Origin: Mechercharimyces sp. CAU 1602
Lineage (GTDB): Bacteria; Bacillota; Bacilli; Thermoactinomycetales; JANTPT01
Assembly: GCF_024753565.1 (NCBI RefSeq)
Contig: NZ_JANTPT010000001.1
Location: 1,026,513 to 1,090,512, forward strand
Direction: 5' to 3'
DNA: 64,000 bases
In this document: positions 26,584-35,309 of the stretch, piece by piece
How the letters are laid out: each line of letters opens with the position of its first letter
How positions within the stretch are numbered: the stretch's first letter is position 1
Notes under the pieces: generated by a model
Database searches by the model: none
Seen by the model: only the letters and a program-made list of their open reading frames with translations
Told to the model about the DNA's origin: nothing
Translations under genes and position numbers: made by a program

Positions 26584-27762
26584 ATGCAATTATCCAAACG
26601 CGTACAACAAGTAGCACCGTCCGTCACATTAACAATTACTGCGATGGCACGAGCGTTAAAAGACGGAGGTAAAGATGTAGTAGGCTTAGGTGCAGGGGAA
26701 CCCGATTTTAATACACCACAACACATTATCGAAGCCGCCATCCAAGCGATGAATGCAGGTCACACCAAGTACACTCCAGCAAGCGGAATTGCTTCGCTCA
26801 AAGAGGCGATTATTCGAAAATTTCATCGTGATAATCGCTTGCAGTACACAGCCAATCAGGTGATGGTTACTGTGGGGGCAAAGCATGCTCTCTACAACTT
26901 ATTCCAAGCTTTGCTCGATCCCGGTGATGAGGTCATTATTCCCACGCCTTACTGGGTTAGCTACGTAGAGCAGGTGAAGTTAGCAGGTGGCGTCCCGGTA
27001 TTGTTAGAAGGAAAAGAAGAAGATGGATTTAAAATTTCCACCTCTGATTTAGCAGCGGCTGTGACAGAAAGGACGAAAGCATTTCTTATCAATAGTCCTT
27101 CTAATCCAACGGGCGCCGTTTATACTAAAGAAGAACTAACGGATTTGGGACGGGTGTGCATCGATCAAAATGTGACGATCATTTCGGATGAGATTTATGA
27201 ACACTTGATATATAGTGGGCAGCCGCATATAAGCATGGCCAGTTTAGGTGAGGAGTACTATAACCAAACCGTCATTATCAATGGTGTTTCAAAGACGTAT
27301 TCCATGACGGGCTGGCGGATTGGTTATGTAGCAGGAAATGCTGATCTGATTCAAGCGATGAGTAATATTTCTAGCCATAGCACCTCGAACCCAGCTTCAA
27401 TCGCCCAATATGCAGCCATTGCTGCATTGGAAGGACCACAAGAACCAGTTGCTACCATGCGAACTGCTTTTGCACAGCGACGAGATTTTCTTGTGGCTGC
27501 ATTGCAACAATTACCTGGAATTAGCGCTTCTACACCTGCAGGGGCATTCTACGTATATGCCAATATTGCTGAATCGATGAAAGCTAAAAGCATAAAAACC
27601 TCTGCCGAGTGGGCGCAAAAACTGTTAGAAGAAGAGTTGGTCGCTGTTGTACCCGGCTCTGCTTTTGGTACTGATGAGCACGTTCGCCTCTCGTATGCAA
27701 CTTCGATGGAACAGCTAGAAAAAGCAGTAGAACGGATCAAACGCTTTGTAGATATACAATAA
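26584..27762 (+). CDS. aspB: Aspartate aminotransferase (class I PLP)
   Basis: Fold-type I aminotransferase: GAGEPDFNTP at the N-terminus, NSPSNPTG, the PLP lysine in NGVSKTYSMTGWRIGY, and a C-terminal arginine in HVRLSYA. 392 residues. It is expected to interconvert aspartate and oxaloacetate. In Bacillus aspB lies close to panD; here about 13 kb of other genes separates them. Confidence 0.88.
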   Translation: MQLSKRVQQVAPSVTLTITAMARALKDGGKDVVGLGAGEPDFNTPQHIIEAAIQAMNAGHTKYTPASGIASLKEAIIRKFHRDNRLQYTANQVMVTVGAKHALYNLFQALLDPGDEVIIPTPYWVSYVEQVKLAGGVPVLLEGKEEDGFKISTSDLAAAVTERTKAFLINSPSNPTGAVYTKEELTDLGRVCIDQNVTIISDEIYEHLIYSGQPHISMASLGEEYYNQTVIINGVSKTYSMTGWRIGYVAGNADLIQAMSNISSHSTSNPASIAQYAAIAALEGPQEPVATMRTAFAQRRDFLVAALQQLPGISASTPAGAFYVYANIAESMKAKSIKTSAEWAQKLLEEELVAVVPGSAFGTDEHVRLSYATSMEQLEKAVERIKRFVDIQ

Positions 27763-27794
27763 AACAAAAAAGGGCCATCTGGCCTTTTTTGTTT
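27762..27794. terminator. Terminator after aspB
   Basis: AAACAAAAAAGGGCCA pairs with TGGCCTTTTTTGTTT with one bulged base. A/T flanks on both sides make it usable in both directions. Confidence 0.85.
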
Positions 27795-27830
27795 ATACAT
27801 AAAGATCTTTTTTTCTCCCGGTAAGTATGT

Positions 27831-28247
27831 TTAGCTCATTGTCGGTGGACGTGATGAGCGCATAAATGCACTAAAAAACCAGATTATGTTTGTAATACAT
27901 AGCAACAACCCGAGCACTAGCAGTGTAAGGGTGGTGGGATGAGGCTCTCGATACAATAACCATCCGATAATAGGGAGTACGGATAATGCAATAAGTAAAC
28001 CGACCCCACATAAAATTGCCATTACCATTTTCATTGACTGCACTCCTCTAATATAGACAAGGAGGGGGAACAAATAACAAAATAACACCATGCCTACCGC
28101 TAGCCACATACCGGTAGAGTTAAATTGATTTACGTTAGGCCCTGTTTGATTAAGCGGGGATAAAGTAATCAGGATTAACAATGAGGTAAAGAATACTGCT
28201 GAAATCAAAGTAACATAAACCATATTTTTTCTAATCGTTGAATCCAC
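27831..28247 (-). CDS. Four-helix membrane protein of unknown function
   Basis: 138 residues with four hydrophobic helices separated by short loops and a Ser/Arg/Pro tail. GTG start with AAAGGA upstream. No recognisable family or partner gene. Confidence 0.6.
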   Translation of the reverse strand: MDSTIRKNMVYVTLISAVFFTSLLILITLSPLNQTGPNVNQFNSTGMWLAVGMVLFCYLFPLLVYIRGVQSMKMVMAILCGVGLLIALSVLPIIGWLLYREPHPTTLTLLVLGLLLCITNIIWFFSAFMRSSRPPTMS

Positions 28248-28359
28248 GGGGTTGCCAATCCTTTCTAGATGACATCATTTATTTATGAGGATGCATCTGT
28301 ATTATTCTAGCTGAAAGTAAATTGTCCTGCTTGAGTTCAAAGATAAAGAAGGTGAATAG

Positions 28360-28518
28360 ATGAATATACCAGTTTTCGGACAAAAAATAGAAGGTGCTGT
28401 ATATAAACAGCGCAGAACCGCATATGGGGTTATTTTCTCTCCAAACGAAGAATCTGTTGCTGTCATAAGAACACCCAAAGGAATCTTTTTACCTGTTATA
28501 ACTGGCAAACGGTGTTAG
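28360..28518 (+). pseudogene. Truncated NUDIX hydrolase
   Basis: The ATG after AAGGTGAA opens a 52-residue frame that reads MNIPVFGQKIEG...RRTAYGVI...RTPKGIFLP, which is the N-terminal strand pair of a NUDIX protein. Just where the GGG of the Nudix box should follow, the frame changes to VITGKRC and stops. The catalytic box is absent, so this is a broken remnant. Confidence 0.7.
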
Positions 28519-28603
28519 CAGTTGCAACTTCTCTTATTTAAAAAGATCAAGTATAATTTAATAGAAATATATTTTAAAAGAGTATAAGAAAGTAGGTCCA
28601 ACA

Positions 28604-29050
28604 TTGAACCCAACGATCAGGATAGAGGAAGTAAACAAAGATAACTGGTATGAGTGTTGTCAGTTAAGCGTATCCACTGCACAAGCAGAGTATATGGAGT
28701 CTAACGCAATTTCCATCGCTCAATCCAAATTTGAAGAATCACTCAAACCATACGCTATTTATTACGAAGAGGCTGTCGTCGGCTTTTTGATGTTTAACTC
28801 TGTTTTAGAAGAGTTAGATGGCTATTGGATTTACCGCATCATGATCGATGAAAACTACCAAGGCAAAGGCATTGGAAAACAAGCTACACAGCTCATGCTG
28901 GATGAAATAAGAAATCTGCGGCAAGCTAATAAAGTAGTTGTTGGCTACCATCCAGAGAACACGGAAGCACATCGCTTATACGCTAGCTTAGGATTTGTCG
29001 ATCAAGGAGATCGGTTTGGAAAGGAAATGGCTGTCGTGTTACATATATAG
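28604..29050 (+). CDS. GNAT family N-acetyltransferase
   Basis: 148 residues with the acetyl-CoA motif MIDENYQGKGIGKQA (about residues 84-98) and a C-terminal ENTEAHRLYASLGF. It resembles the polyamine acetyltransferases of Bacillus (BltD/PaiA type) in its N-terminal half, but the substrate is not certain. TTG start after an AGTAGG site. Confidence 0.75.
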   Translation: MNPTIRIEEVNKDNWYECCQLSVSTAQAEYMESNAISIAQSKFEESLKPYAIYYEEAVVGFLMFNSVLEELDGYWIYRIMIDENYQGKGIGKQATQLMLDEIRNLRQANKVVVGYHPENTEAHRLYASLGFVDQGDRFGKEMAVVLHI

Positions 29051-29101
29051 GGGTAGAGGGAGCATCCGTCGATTTTGCCGGCATTTGCCTAATAAATGTA
29101 A

Positions 29102-29140
29102 AAACGGCTTGAGATTGCATGTGAGCAATTCAAGCCGTTT
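29102..29140. terminator. Bidirectional terminator
   Basis: AAACGGCTTGA (29102-29112) pairs with TCAAGCCGTTT (29130-29140), with a further ATTGC/GCAAT stem inside. Confidence 0.75.
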
Positions 29141-29148
29141 CCCGTGTT

Positions 29149-29656
29149 TTATATAGGAAACTGAGGAATAACACGCTCATATTCATCCTGAGCATCTGTA
29201 ATAGCTAATTTTGAGTACACTTCAAGCGACTTTCGATTTTCATGTCCAGAATAAAGCTAAATGAGCGCATCGTCAATACCCTTTCTTTCCACAGTACTGT
29301 GTGCATGGCTAAAAGCTCTTTGAAGGCGGTAGGGAATGGTACGATTCGATCTTTCTTCCCTTTCCCTTGATTCACGCGTATCTGACATCGTTGGAAATCC
29401 ACATCATTTAACTTAATGTTGATGAGTTCACTTACAATTCACTTACACGAACGCCTGTATACAGCAAAGTCTTGATGACCATCATATCTTGTAAGTTTTT
29501 CGCCCTCCAGACAGCTTCATAATAGCGTTTAATTTCATCTTCTGTTGGAACATAAGGAAGTTTTTTGATCTTGGTACGTTAACTTCTAATTCCGTTCTCA
29601 AGGTGTCGAAATACACTCTTTAGATAATCATAATCAGGCTCTATAAATTTATTCAT
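29149..29656 (-). pseudogene. Decayed tyrosine recombinase/integrase
   Basis: Reading on the minus strand from 29656, the frame gives MNKFIEPDYDYLKSVFRHLENG, then a stop, then RTKIKKLPYVPTEDEIKRYYEAV...[11 protein letters not shown], a small duplication (GTAAGTGAA twice) causing a shift, then [24 protein letters not shown], a large deletion of the HxLRH region, and finally GIDDALI[23 protein letters not shown]. Catalytic R and the C-terminal GHE and Y parts are in separate frames. Clear relic. Confidence 0.85.
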
Positions 29657-29811
29657 ATTTCATATAACATAGGATAATAAAAATCATAAAATAAATAAAT
29701 ATCTTTAATTAATTTTGATTTTACTATTGACTTCCTATTTCTATCAGTCTATTATAAATTTGGATACCCAGTTTGTGGCATCTAAAATACTATTTAGGAG
29801 TTGGTTTGTAA

Positions 29812-30528
29812 ATGAAAGCAATCAAGAAAGTTGTTCTGCTTCCTCTCTCCCTTGCATTGACGATGTCTATCGCCTTTGCCCCCGACAGTTTCGCTTCAAG
29901 TTCCACTGGTGCGGAAGAACTCTCGATCGAAGACTTGACCCCTGCCGAACTCGCCGATTTAGAAGAAGGAATAAGAGATACGCAGGAAGAATTAAAAAAT
30001 GGTAAGAAGACAGTAGATCCTCAGGACTTTCAAGAATACGTGAAAGATAAAGGATTGTCTTCAGAAGAGGCTGAAAATCAACTTCATTCAAACAGGGTTG
30101 GGACCAAAGGTGATATTGTGGTAACACTAAGCGGAACTAGCGGGGGCTCAGCTTGGGCCGGAGGACATGCAGGCGTTGTACAAAGTAACAATTACTATGT
30201 TACAGAATCTTTCGGTATCGGGAGTAAAAAGGGAGTTCAAAGAAGGACTAATAATTGGAAAGCAAGATATTCACACGTAAGAGGATTATGGGTTCGTGGA
30301 GCAGACGGCGCTGACTATAGTTACGCAGCCGCCTACTCAAAAGCAAAAATAGGAAAGCCGTACAATTATAACTTTTACAACAAAACGACAACCTCACGCT
30401 TCTATTGTTCACAATTAGCATGGAGATCATGGAAAAACAGAGGTTTTGAACTGGATAACGGTGGCGCAGTATGGCCTGTAAATTTGATCAATGATGGGGA
30501 TACGAAAACATTCTATTCAAAAGGGTAA
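29812..30528 (+). CDS. Secreted permuted papain-like (YycO/YiiX-type) protein
   Basis: Signal peptide at 1-29 with SFASS cleavage region, an acidic helical propeptide-like stretch (35-92), then a permuted NlpC/P60 fold: G100-D101 at the start, catalytic-type His119 in GGHAGVV and Cys199 in FYCSQLAW. Members cleave or transfer acyl bonds, often in cell-wall or lipid substrates. It lies alone in a decayed island between an integrase relic and a lipoprotein, so it may be cargo. Confidence 0.75.
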   Translation: MKAIKKVVLLPLSLALTMSIAFAPDSFASSSTGAEELSIEDLTPAELADLEEGIRDTQEELKNGKKTVDPQDFQEYVKDKGLSSEEAENQLHSNRVGTKGDIVVTLSGTSGGSAWAGGHAGVVQSNNYYVTESFGIGSKKGVQRRTNNWKARYSHVRGLWVRGADGADYSYAAAYSKAKIGKPYNYNFYNKTTTSRFYCSQLAWRSWKNRGFELDNGGAVWPVNLINDGDTKTFYSKG

Positions 30529-30540
30529 TAAATAAATGAT

Positions 30541-30577
30541 TAAAGACAGAGAGGTTGTTCCTGCCTCTCTGTCTTTA
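30541..30577 (+). terminator. Terminator after the papain-like gene
   Basis: TAAAGACAGAGAGG (30541-30554) pairs exactly with CCTCTCTGTCTTTA (30564-30577). Confidence 0.85.
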
Positions 30578-30596
30578 CAAATGGAGGAAGAATTTA

Positions 30597-31586
30597 ATGA
30601 AAAACCTATGTAAAACGATTGTTCTTGCTACAGTTACCGCTAGTATGTTGACTTCTTGTGCTGATAATGAAATAAGTCTTGATAATGGGGACATCGGAGT
30701 CGTATATACAAACTCTTTAGAAGAAGATAGTGAATTTGTTGTTTTTAACCAAGGAGGAGAGGTTACCTCGAGTGCTACAATTGATGCTATTGGGATATTT
30801 GAAATTAGGGAAGATCGAGATGGAAACATTTTACTCCCTGCTAGGTTTAACACTGGGTTCACTAAAATTAATCCGTCTGGGAGCATATCCGAGATGGAAT
30901 CTCTCGACTTCCCATATTACACCAAAATAAAAGGTGACACTCGATTAACCACATTTAATTCTGATTTAGAGTATGGAAAAGTAGAGATCAAAGAGGAAGG
31001 AAAGGAAGGTGTGGAAGTAAAATTAGACGGGATATTACCTTCAGCGACTTTTGATGATTCCTATGCATACATAAATGCTGATTTCCCTGACGTGGCAGAT
31101 AGGCATATGCAATATGTCTTGGACAGGAAAAGTAAAAAAATAATAAAGAAACTAGTGATAGAACACGGAAATGCTTCTGATGTTTCCATGATCAATGGAA
31201 AAGTGGTTAGTGTCTCTAATAAAGAAGACCCATACTTAAGTGTATTGGAACCAGGTACATGGAACGTAAGCAATGTAAAACTCCCCCATCCATACTCTGA
31301 ACGGATTATACCAGACGGAGATCATTTTTATGTTCTCTATAGCATGAGTCCTTACATTACAATGATGGACAGTAATACTTTCAAAGAAATTAAAACGTTC
31401 AAAGCAGATGTCCCACTTTTACAAGCGAGAGTAGATGACAAGTATATTTATTGTTTATCTCAAAGAGAAGACCAGTACGCAGGATTGATCCACATATATG
31501 ATAAGAAAACTGGGGAAAAGAAAAAAGAATTTCTCTTGCCCAGAAAACGTGAGACTCTGGTTCAAGATCTTACACTATTGAAATAG
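30597..31586 (+). CDS. Lipoprotein with probable beta-propeller fold
   Basis: 329 residues. The signal peptide ends in LTSC lipobox (about residue 20). The rest is almost all beta with repeated aromatic-glycine turns and a C-terminal KYIYCLSQ/HIYDKKTGE pattern typical of propeller blades. ATG at 30597 follows GGAGGAAG; the longer frame starts inside the upstream terminator. Partner unknown. Confidence 0.65.
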   Translation: MKNLCKTIVLATVTASMLTSCADNEISLDNGDIGVVYTNSLEEDSEFVVFNQGGEVTSSATIDAIGIFEIREDRDGNILLPARFNTGFTKINPSGSISEMESLDFPYYTKIKGDTRLTTFNSDLEYGKVEIKEEGKEGVEVKLDGILPSATFDDSYAYINADFPDVADRHMQYVLDRKSKKIIKKLVIEHGNASDVSMINGKVVSVSNKEDPYLSVLEPGTWNVSNVKLPHPYSERIIPDGDHFYVLYSMSPYITMMDSNTFKEIKTFKADVPLLQARVDDKYIYCLSQREDQYAGLIHIYDKKTGEKKKEFLLPRKRETLVQDLTLLK

Positions 31587-31602
31587 GGGGGATCAATCGC
31601 AA

Positions 31603-31644
31603 AACACAATATGTAGCGTGTCCTTTTATATAACATATTGTGTT
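31603..31644. repeat. 12-base perfect inverted repeat
   Basis: AACACAATATGT (31603-31614) and ACATATTGTGTT (31633-31644) are exact complements separated by 18 bases. No T tract follows, so it may be an operator or an element end rather than a terminator. Confidence 0.5.
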
Positions 31645-31698
31645 GTGTTGCTAAACAAGTATTTCCCATTATGATATATTCAAAATAGCCCCTCTTAA

Positions 31699-32142
31699 TT
31701 GAGGGGATTGACTATTATAAAGGGGATGATTTCTATAGGTAAAAATGTGACCCTGGTAAAAGGACCGGGATCACTGTCAAGGAAGAGACTGACTGAAGCG
31801 AGCCAGGCAGACACATTTGACGAAGCGCGTGAAGAATGGGTTGCTGATGAACATATAAAAGAAGACGATCCTGGATTTAAGCCAGCGTGTGATTTATGTA
31901 ACACTCATGTCAAGAGCAACGACGTCATTGCTAACATACACAACAATAATCGCCTTCACCTCGGAAATGAGTGCATTCGGAAATTCGAAATCAAAACTAG
32001 GAAGCCGGATGCTAGAGCATTCACTAAGTTCAAGAAAACCCTCATAAATCTATTGGAGATTCGTGGGTGGCTTCACTGCCGGCTGGTATTCAATAGACAA
32101 AATCCCTCCGAAAAAGAGGTCACTCGAATGTTCGAGATATAA
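31699..32142 (+). CDS. Phage/plasmid-type Zn-binding hypothetical protein
   Basis: 147 residues. The central CDLCNTHVKSN...NRLHLGNECIRKF has the C-x2-C...G-x-x-C-I-x-K-F layout often seen in small phage and plasmid proteins with a treble-clef-like zinc site. The exact start is unclear; no candidate is ideally spaced from a ribosome binding site. It lies beside a Tn3 scar. Confidence 0.5.
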   Translation: MRGLTIIKGMISIGKNVTLVKGPGSLSRKRLTEASQADTFDEAREEWVADEHIKEDDPGFKPACDLCNTHVKSNDVIANIHNNNRLHLGNECIRKFEIKTRKPDARAFTKFKKTLINLLEIRGWLHCRLVFNRQNPSEKEVTRMFEI

Positions 32143-32174
32143 AACGACATGACAATCCTCAAGTGGATAGAAAC

Positions 32175-32503
32175 TATGTAGACACGCGGTCAGAGCGAAG
32201 TTGGCTTTGCTTTTTGTCATCTTCTTGGCTTTAAACTCATGCCTCGATTCAAAAATATTGGCTCACAAAAGCTGTATAAGCCAGCACACGGTATGACAGA
32301 TTCATACTCCAACCTACAGCCCGTGCTAGCCAAAAATCCGATTAACTGGGACTTGATCTATCAGCATTATGATTAAATAGTGATATACGCCGCAGCATTG
32401 AGGTTTACACCGCAGAGACTGAAGCAATTCTTAAGCGATTCAGCCAAAATCGAACCCTGCTTTTAAAAAAAGCCTCAGTGAGATATGCAGCCCGCGTTAT
32501 AGA
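32175..32503 (+). pseudogene. Remnant of a Tn3-family transposase
   Basis: Reading with shifts gives YVDT, frameshift, GQSEVGFAFCHLLGFKLMPR, KNIGSQKLYKP, NLQPVLAKNPINWDLIYQHYD, a stop, YAAALRF, frameshift, TAETEAILKRFSQN. These are the well-conserved DTHGQSE, LLGF and INW segments of Tn3-family transposases. At least one stop and two shifts interrupt it and both ends are missing. Confidence 0.8.
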
Positions 32504-32561
32504 TAAAACAAAAGAAGAGTAGAAACCCCTCAATGAGAGGTTTCTACTCTTCTTTTGTTTT
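32504..32561. terminator. Strong terminator of lexA, reaching the Tn3 scar
   Basis: About 24 bases (32504-32527) pair with 32538-32561, with A-rich and T-rich outer arms that allow use in both directions. The Tn3 remnant ends against it. Confidence 0.88.
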
Positions 32562-33201
32562 ACATCGTTGTCCGCAATAATCCAATTACTTTCCCAAGGA
32601 TAGTAACGTCAGACAATAATAACGCATGCATCTGATCATTTTCTGGCTGTAAGCGAACATGATCTTGCTCTTTGTAGAAGCGCTTTACTGTCGCTTCTCC
32701 CTCTTCAGTCATGGCGACAATAATATCTCCGTTATTAGCCGCTTGTTGCTGATGGACAATCAGCTTGTCCCCATCTAAAATGCCAGCATTGATCATACTT
32801 TCACCCTGAACGGTAAGTAAAAATACAGAGTCTTTATTGCCTACTAATTGTAGTGGTAGAGGTAAGTATTCATCCACATTTTCTACTGCTGTAATCGGTT
32901 CGCCTGCCGTAACTTTCCCAACCAATGGTATAAGCACCGACGAATCCTGCTCCACCATGGATTCATCTGCAGAACGATAAGGGTCTAAAACTTCGATGGC
33001 TCTAGGCTTCGTGGGATCGCGGCGTATATACCCCTTCTCTTCTAACCGTGCGAGATGTCCATGAACAGTTGAGCTGGAAGCAAGCCCCACAGCTTCACCG
33101 ATTTCACGAACAGAAGGTGGATACCCTTTCTCTCGAACTTCGCTCTTAATAAAGTCAAGAATAGCCTGTTGACGAGTGGAGAGTTTTGACAAAGCACTCA
33201 T
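32560..33201 (-). CDS. lexA: LexA SOS repressor
   Basis: 213 residues. Winged helix-turn-helix at 1-65, auto-cleavage site A99-G100 (KVTAGEPI), catalytic S135 (QGESM) and K173 (ATVKRF). It represses SOS genes until RecA filaments trigger self-cleavage. A LexA box overlaps its own -35 region. Divergent from yneA, as in Bacillus. Confidence 0.96.
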   Translation of the reverse strand: MSALSKLSTRQQAILDFIKSEVREKGYPPSVREIGEAVGLASSSTVHGHLARLEEKGYIRRDPTKPRAIEVLDPYRSADESMVEQDSSVLIPLVGKVTAGEPITAVENVDEYLPLPLQLVGNKDSVFLLTVQGESMINAGILDGDKLIVHQQQAANNGDIIVAMTEEGEATVKRFYKEQDHVRLQPENDQMHALLLSDVTILGKVIGLLRTTM

Positions 33202-33257
33202 CTCCCTTCAGTACGAATAGTGACCTCGCAATATAAGGACATTTTCTCTTTTACCAA

Positions 33258-33286
33258 AGTATACATGAATGTGAAGAAAAGCGCAA
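33258..33286 (-). promoter_or_regulatory. Promoter of lexA
   Basis: On the minus strand TTGCGC (33281-33286), 17 bases, TATACT (33258-33263). Confidence 0.6.
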
Positions 33287-33297
33287 ACATAAGTTCG
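33284..33297. promoter_or_regulatory. LexA box 1, overlapping the lexA -35
   Basis: CAAACATAAGTTCG matches the Bacillus consensus CGAAC-N4-GTTCG with one mismatch and covers the lexA -35, giving autorepression. Confidence 0.75.
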
Positions 33298-33306
33298 AAA
33301 TTCCTC

Positions 33307-33333
33307 TTGACGGAACGTTAGTTCTGGTATAAC
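33307..33333 (+). promoter_or_regulatory. Promoter of yneA with LexA box 2 inside
   Basis: TTGACG (33307-33312) and an extended -10 TGGTATAAC (33325-33333). The LexA box GGAACGTTAGTTCT at 33312-33325 has the intact GAAC-N4-GTTC core and fills the spacer, so bound LexA would block RNA polymerase. Confidence 0.7.
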
Positions 33334-33397
33334 GTATAGGTATTCAAGCATATACTTGTACAAAGATGATCGGAAATAGAGTAAAGGAGTGTCGTTA

Positions 33398-33685
33398 ATG
33401 TCGATCCCCCGTTGGGCAAACGTTACTGCTGTCCTAATTGTTGGATGTTTCCTCCTTTTCTTCATCGTTCGAACTGATGTGACTGCTGCAGACCCATACA
33501 CCCATACAGTGGAGTGGCAAGTAGAAACAGGTGATACCCTCTGGAAAATCGCACGAGCGCATACGGGTAATCGTGAAGATGTTAGGCGTACTATCGCTAC
33601 CATCATAGATATAAATCAGTTGGATAATAACGTTATTCATCCAGGACAGACACTAAAAGTTCCTGTTATAGAAGATACGGACTAG
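33398..33685 (+). CDS. yneA: SOS cell-division suppressor YneA
   Basis: 95 residues: one N-terminal membrane helix (about 9-25) and an external LysM domain (WQVETGDTLWKIARAHTG...VIHPGQTLKVP). In Bacillus YneA halts division during DNA damage. Position divergent from lexA and a LexA box in its promoter support this. ATG follows AAAGGAG by eight bases. Confidence 0.88.
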   Translation: MSIPRWANVTAVLIVGCFLLFFIVRTDVTAADPYTHTVEWQVETGDTLWKIARAHTGNREDVRRTIATIIDINQLDNNVIHPGQTLKVPVIEDTD

Positions 33686-33794
33686 CGATTCTTTTATTCT
33701 TATAAATAAGAATATTATGTTTAATTATTTGTTGATTCTAGAAGGATGTTGATTCGTCATGAGGAATAGTATGAAAAGAAGGAGGGATGTCGTG

Positions 33795-34097
33795 ATGGAT
33801 TTATCATCTTTATTAGAGAAGTATCGTGAAGATCATCAACATCCGATCAATAAATTAACTCATGCGATTGGAATTCCGATGATTGTCATTTCGTTGCCAT
33901 GGTTTTTCTTTCAATGGAAAGTAGCTCTAATCTTATTTGTGCTAGGATGGGTATTGCAATTTATCGGCCATGCCTTTGAAGGAAAAAAGCCATCTTTTTT
34001 CTCCAACCCACTATTTTTATTTGCGGGTGTGCTGTGGTGGATAAAAAAATGGAAGCGAGAGGAACAAACCCCCACTCACAAATCCAAGTCACAATAA
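33795..34097 (+). CDS. Mpo1/DUF962 family membrane protein
   Basis: 100 residues with NKLTHAIGIPM near the start, two hydrophobic segments, and GHAFEGKKPSFF. Eukaryotic Mpo1 is a dioxygenase of 2-hydroxy fatty acids using the same histidines; the bacterial role is unknown. ATG at 33795 is chosen for GGAGGGA at seven bases. Confidence 0.75.
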   Translation: MDLSSLLEKYREDHQHPINKLTHAIGIPMIVISLPWFFFQWKVALILFVLGWVLQFIGHAFEGKKPSFFSNPLFLFAGVLWWIKKWKREEQTPTHKSKSQ

Positions 34098-34130
34098 GTA
34101 AAGACCCAAGGATACCCTTGGGTCTTTACT
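34097..34130. terminator. Bidirectional terminator
   Basis: AGTAAAGACCCAAGG (34097-34111) pairs exactly with CCTTGGGTCTTTACT (34116-34130). It sits between two convergent genes. Confidence 0.88.
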
Positions 34131-34133
34131 AGA

Positions 34134-35309
34134 TTACTCATCGTCTCGATAACGAGCGACAAGATATGATTGTGTGATCTTATCTATCTGATCATTTTGC
34201 GTTGGCGCTTCTTGTTGCACTCTCTTCATATATTCAAGCGGAGTTTCTGTAGATTTTCGTGGAATCCCTTTATCTCTCATCTGTTTAAGGTAGGCTGAGT
34301 ATTGCTTACGGATTCCCCCAATAGTTTTACTGTAGGGATACCGATCACCTTCTTTTTTCTCTTTACGATAAGAACGGGTTAAAAAAGAGCGCTCTTCTTC
34401 TATGTCCTTCATTTGAAAGGATCGGAACCGAATCCACTGCACCCTCTTATAAAGAAAGTACCCAACCAAAAGGGTGAGTATCACCATTATAGAGTAATAC
34501 CAGATGGGGTTATAGTCTGCTGTCGCAACAGGAGAGAGGGGAGTCTCTTCATTTTCCGAAGGAGGTTGTTGATTATAATTCCCCCAATCGGCTCCCACAG
34601 AAATTACGTTAATCACCCACTCTGAGAATTTGCCCACAATAAATAACAAGGGTGAGAGAGCATAGATTACACCGCTTCCCAGCAGCGAGAGCACTGTACT
34701 ACCGGTTGCATCTAACAGTAGTAAGAATAGAATCACAAACACCAGCAAGATTATAAGGAGGAGGGCCCCCCGTTTGCTCGTAGAAGTGGTTTGTTCTGTT
34801 AGACGGACCGCATACATCATTGTAACGATACGTACAAGAAAAAATGCGAAGATAAGTGGAACGACTACTGTTGGTAATTGTGGATCTTGCATGTATAACG
34901 TTGCAGTCAAGCTTAATAACAACAATAGAATAACGTCTTGAGTCAACTTTGATATTAAATATTGTCGAAGATAGCGTCGATCTGAATGCGTTTCCCATAC
35001 TCTCCTCCAGAACAGTGCTGCAATTACGGTTAATAAAAGTGTTTGAAAAGGGGAGATCCAGTTGACAACTACGCCCCATCCTACCCAGGCGAGCAAAATA
35101 CTTATCCAGTACAAAAGGAGGATAGTCCGAAAAGATATTTTTCGCTCAATGCTTACGTAAATAATCCAAGTAAGAACAAGCATAAAAAGAGTTATCCAAG
35201 GAACTACTCTTGTTCCGTCTGACGATCCAGACATAATAAAAGTAAAAGCAATCACACTGATGAGCGCATGGCTACAGAGAGAAAGGAAAAATACTGTTGA
35301 GCTTTTCAT
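34134..35309 (-). CDS. DUF4129 multi-helix membrane protein
   Basis: 391 residues with about seven or eight hydrophobic helices and a C-terminal cytoplasmic domain carrying TPLEYMKRVQQ and YLVARYRDD, the DUF4129 pattern. It is the last gene of a moxR-DUF58-DUF4129 operon with four-base overlaps. In other bacteria a transglutaminase gene belongs to this operon; none is present here. Confidence 0.8.
   Translation of the reverse strand: MKSSTVFFLSLCSHALISVIAFTFIMSGSSDGTRVVPWITLFMLVLTWIIYVSIERKISFRTILLLYWISILLAWVGWGVVVNWISPFQTLLLTVIAALFWRRVWETHSDRRYLRQYLISKLTQDVILLLLLSLTATLYMQDPQLPTVVVPLIFAFFLVRIVTMMYAVRLTEQTTSTSKRGALLLIILLVFVILFLLLLDATGSTVLSLLGSGVIYALSPLLFIVGKFSEWVINVISVGADWGNYNQQPPSENEETPLSPVATADYNPIWYYSIMVILTLLVGYFLYKRVQWIRFRSFQMKDIEEERSFLTRSYRKEKKEGDRYPYSKTIGGIRKQYSAYLKQMRDKGIPRKSTETPLEYMKRVQQEAPTQNDQIDKITQSYLVARYRDDE

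Noticed and set aside
31699-32142. Considered as a toxin-antitoxin partner
   Set aside because: No small partner gene with a ribosome binding site is adjacent and the Zn motif matches phage-type hypothetical proteins better.
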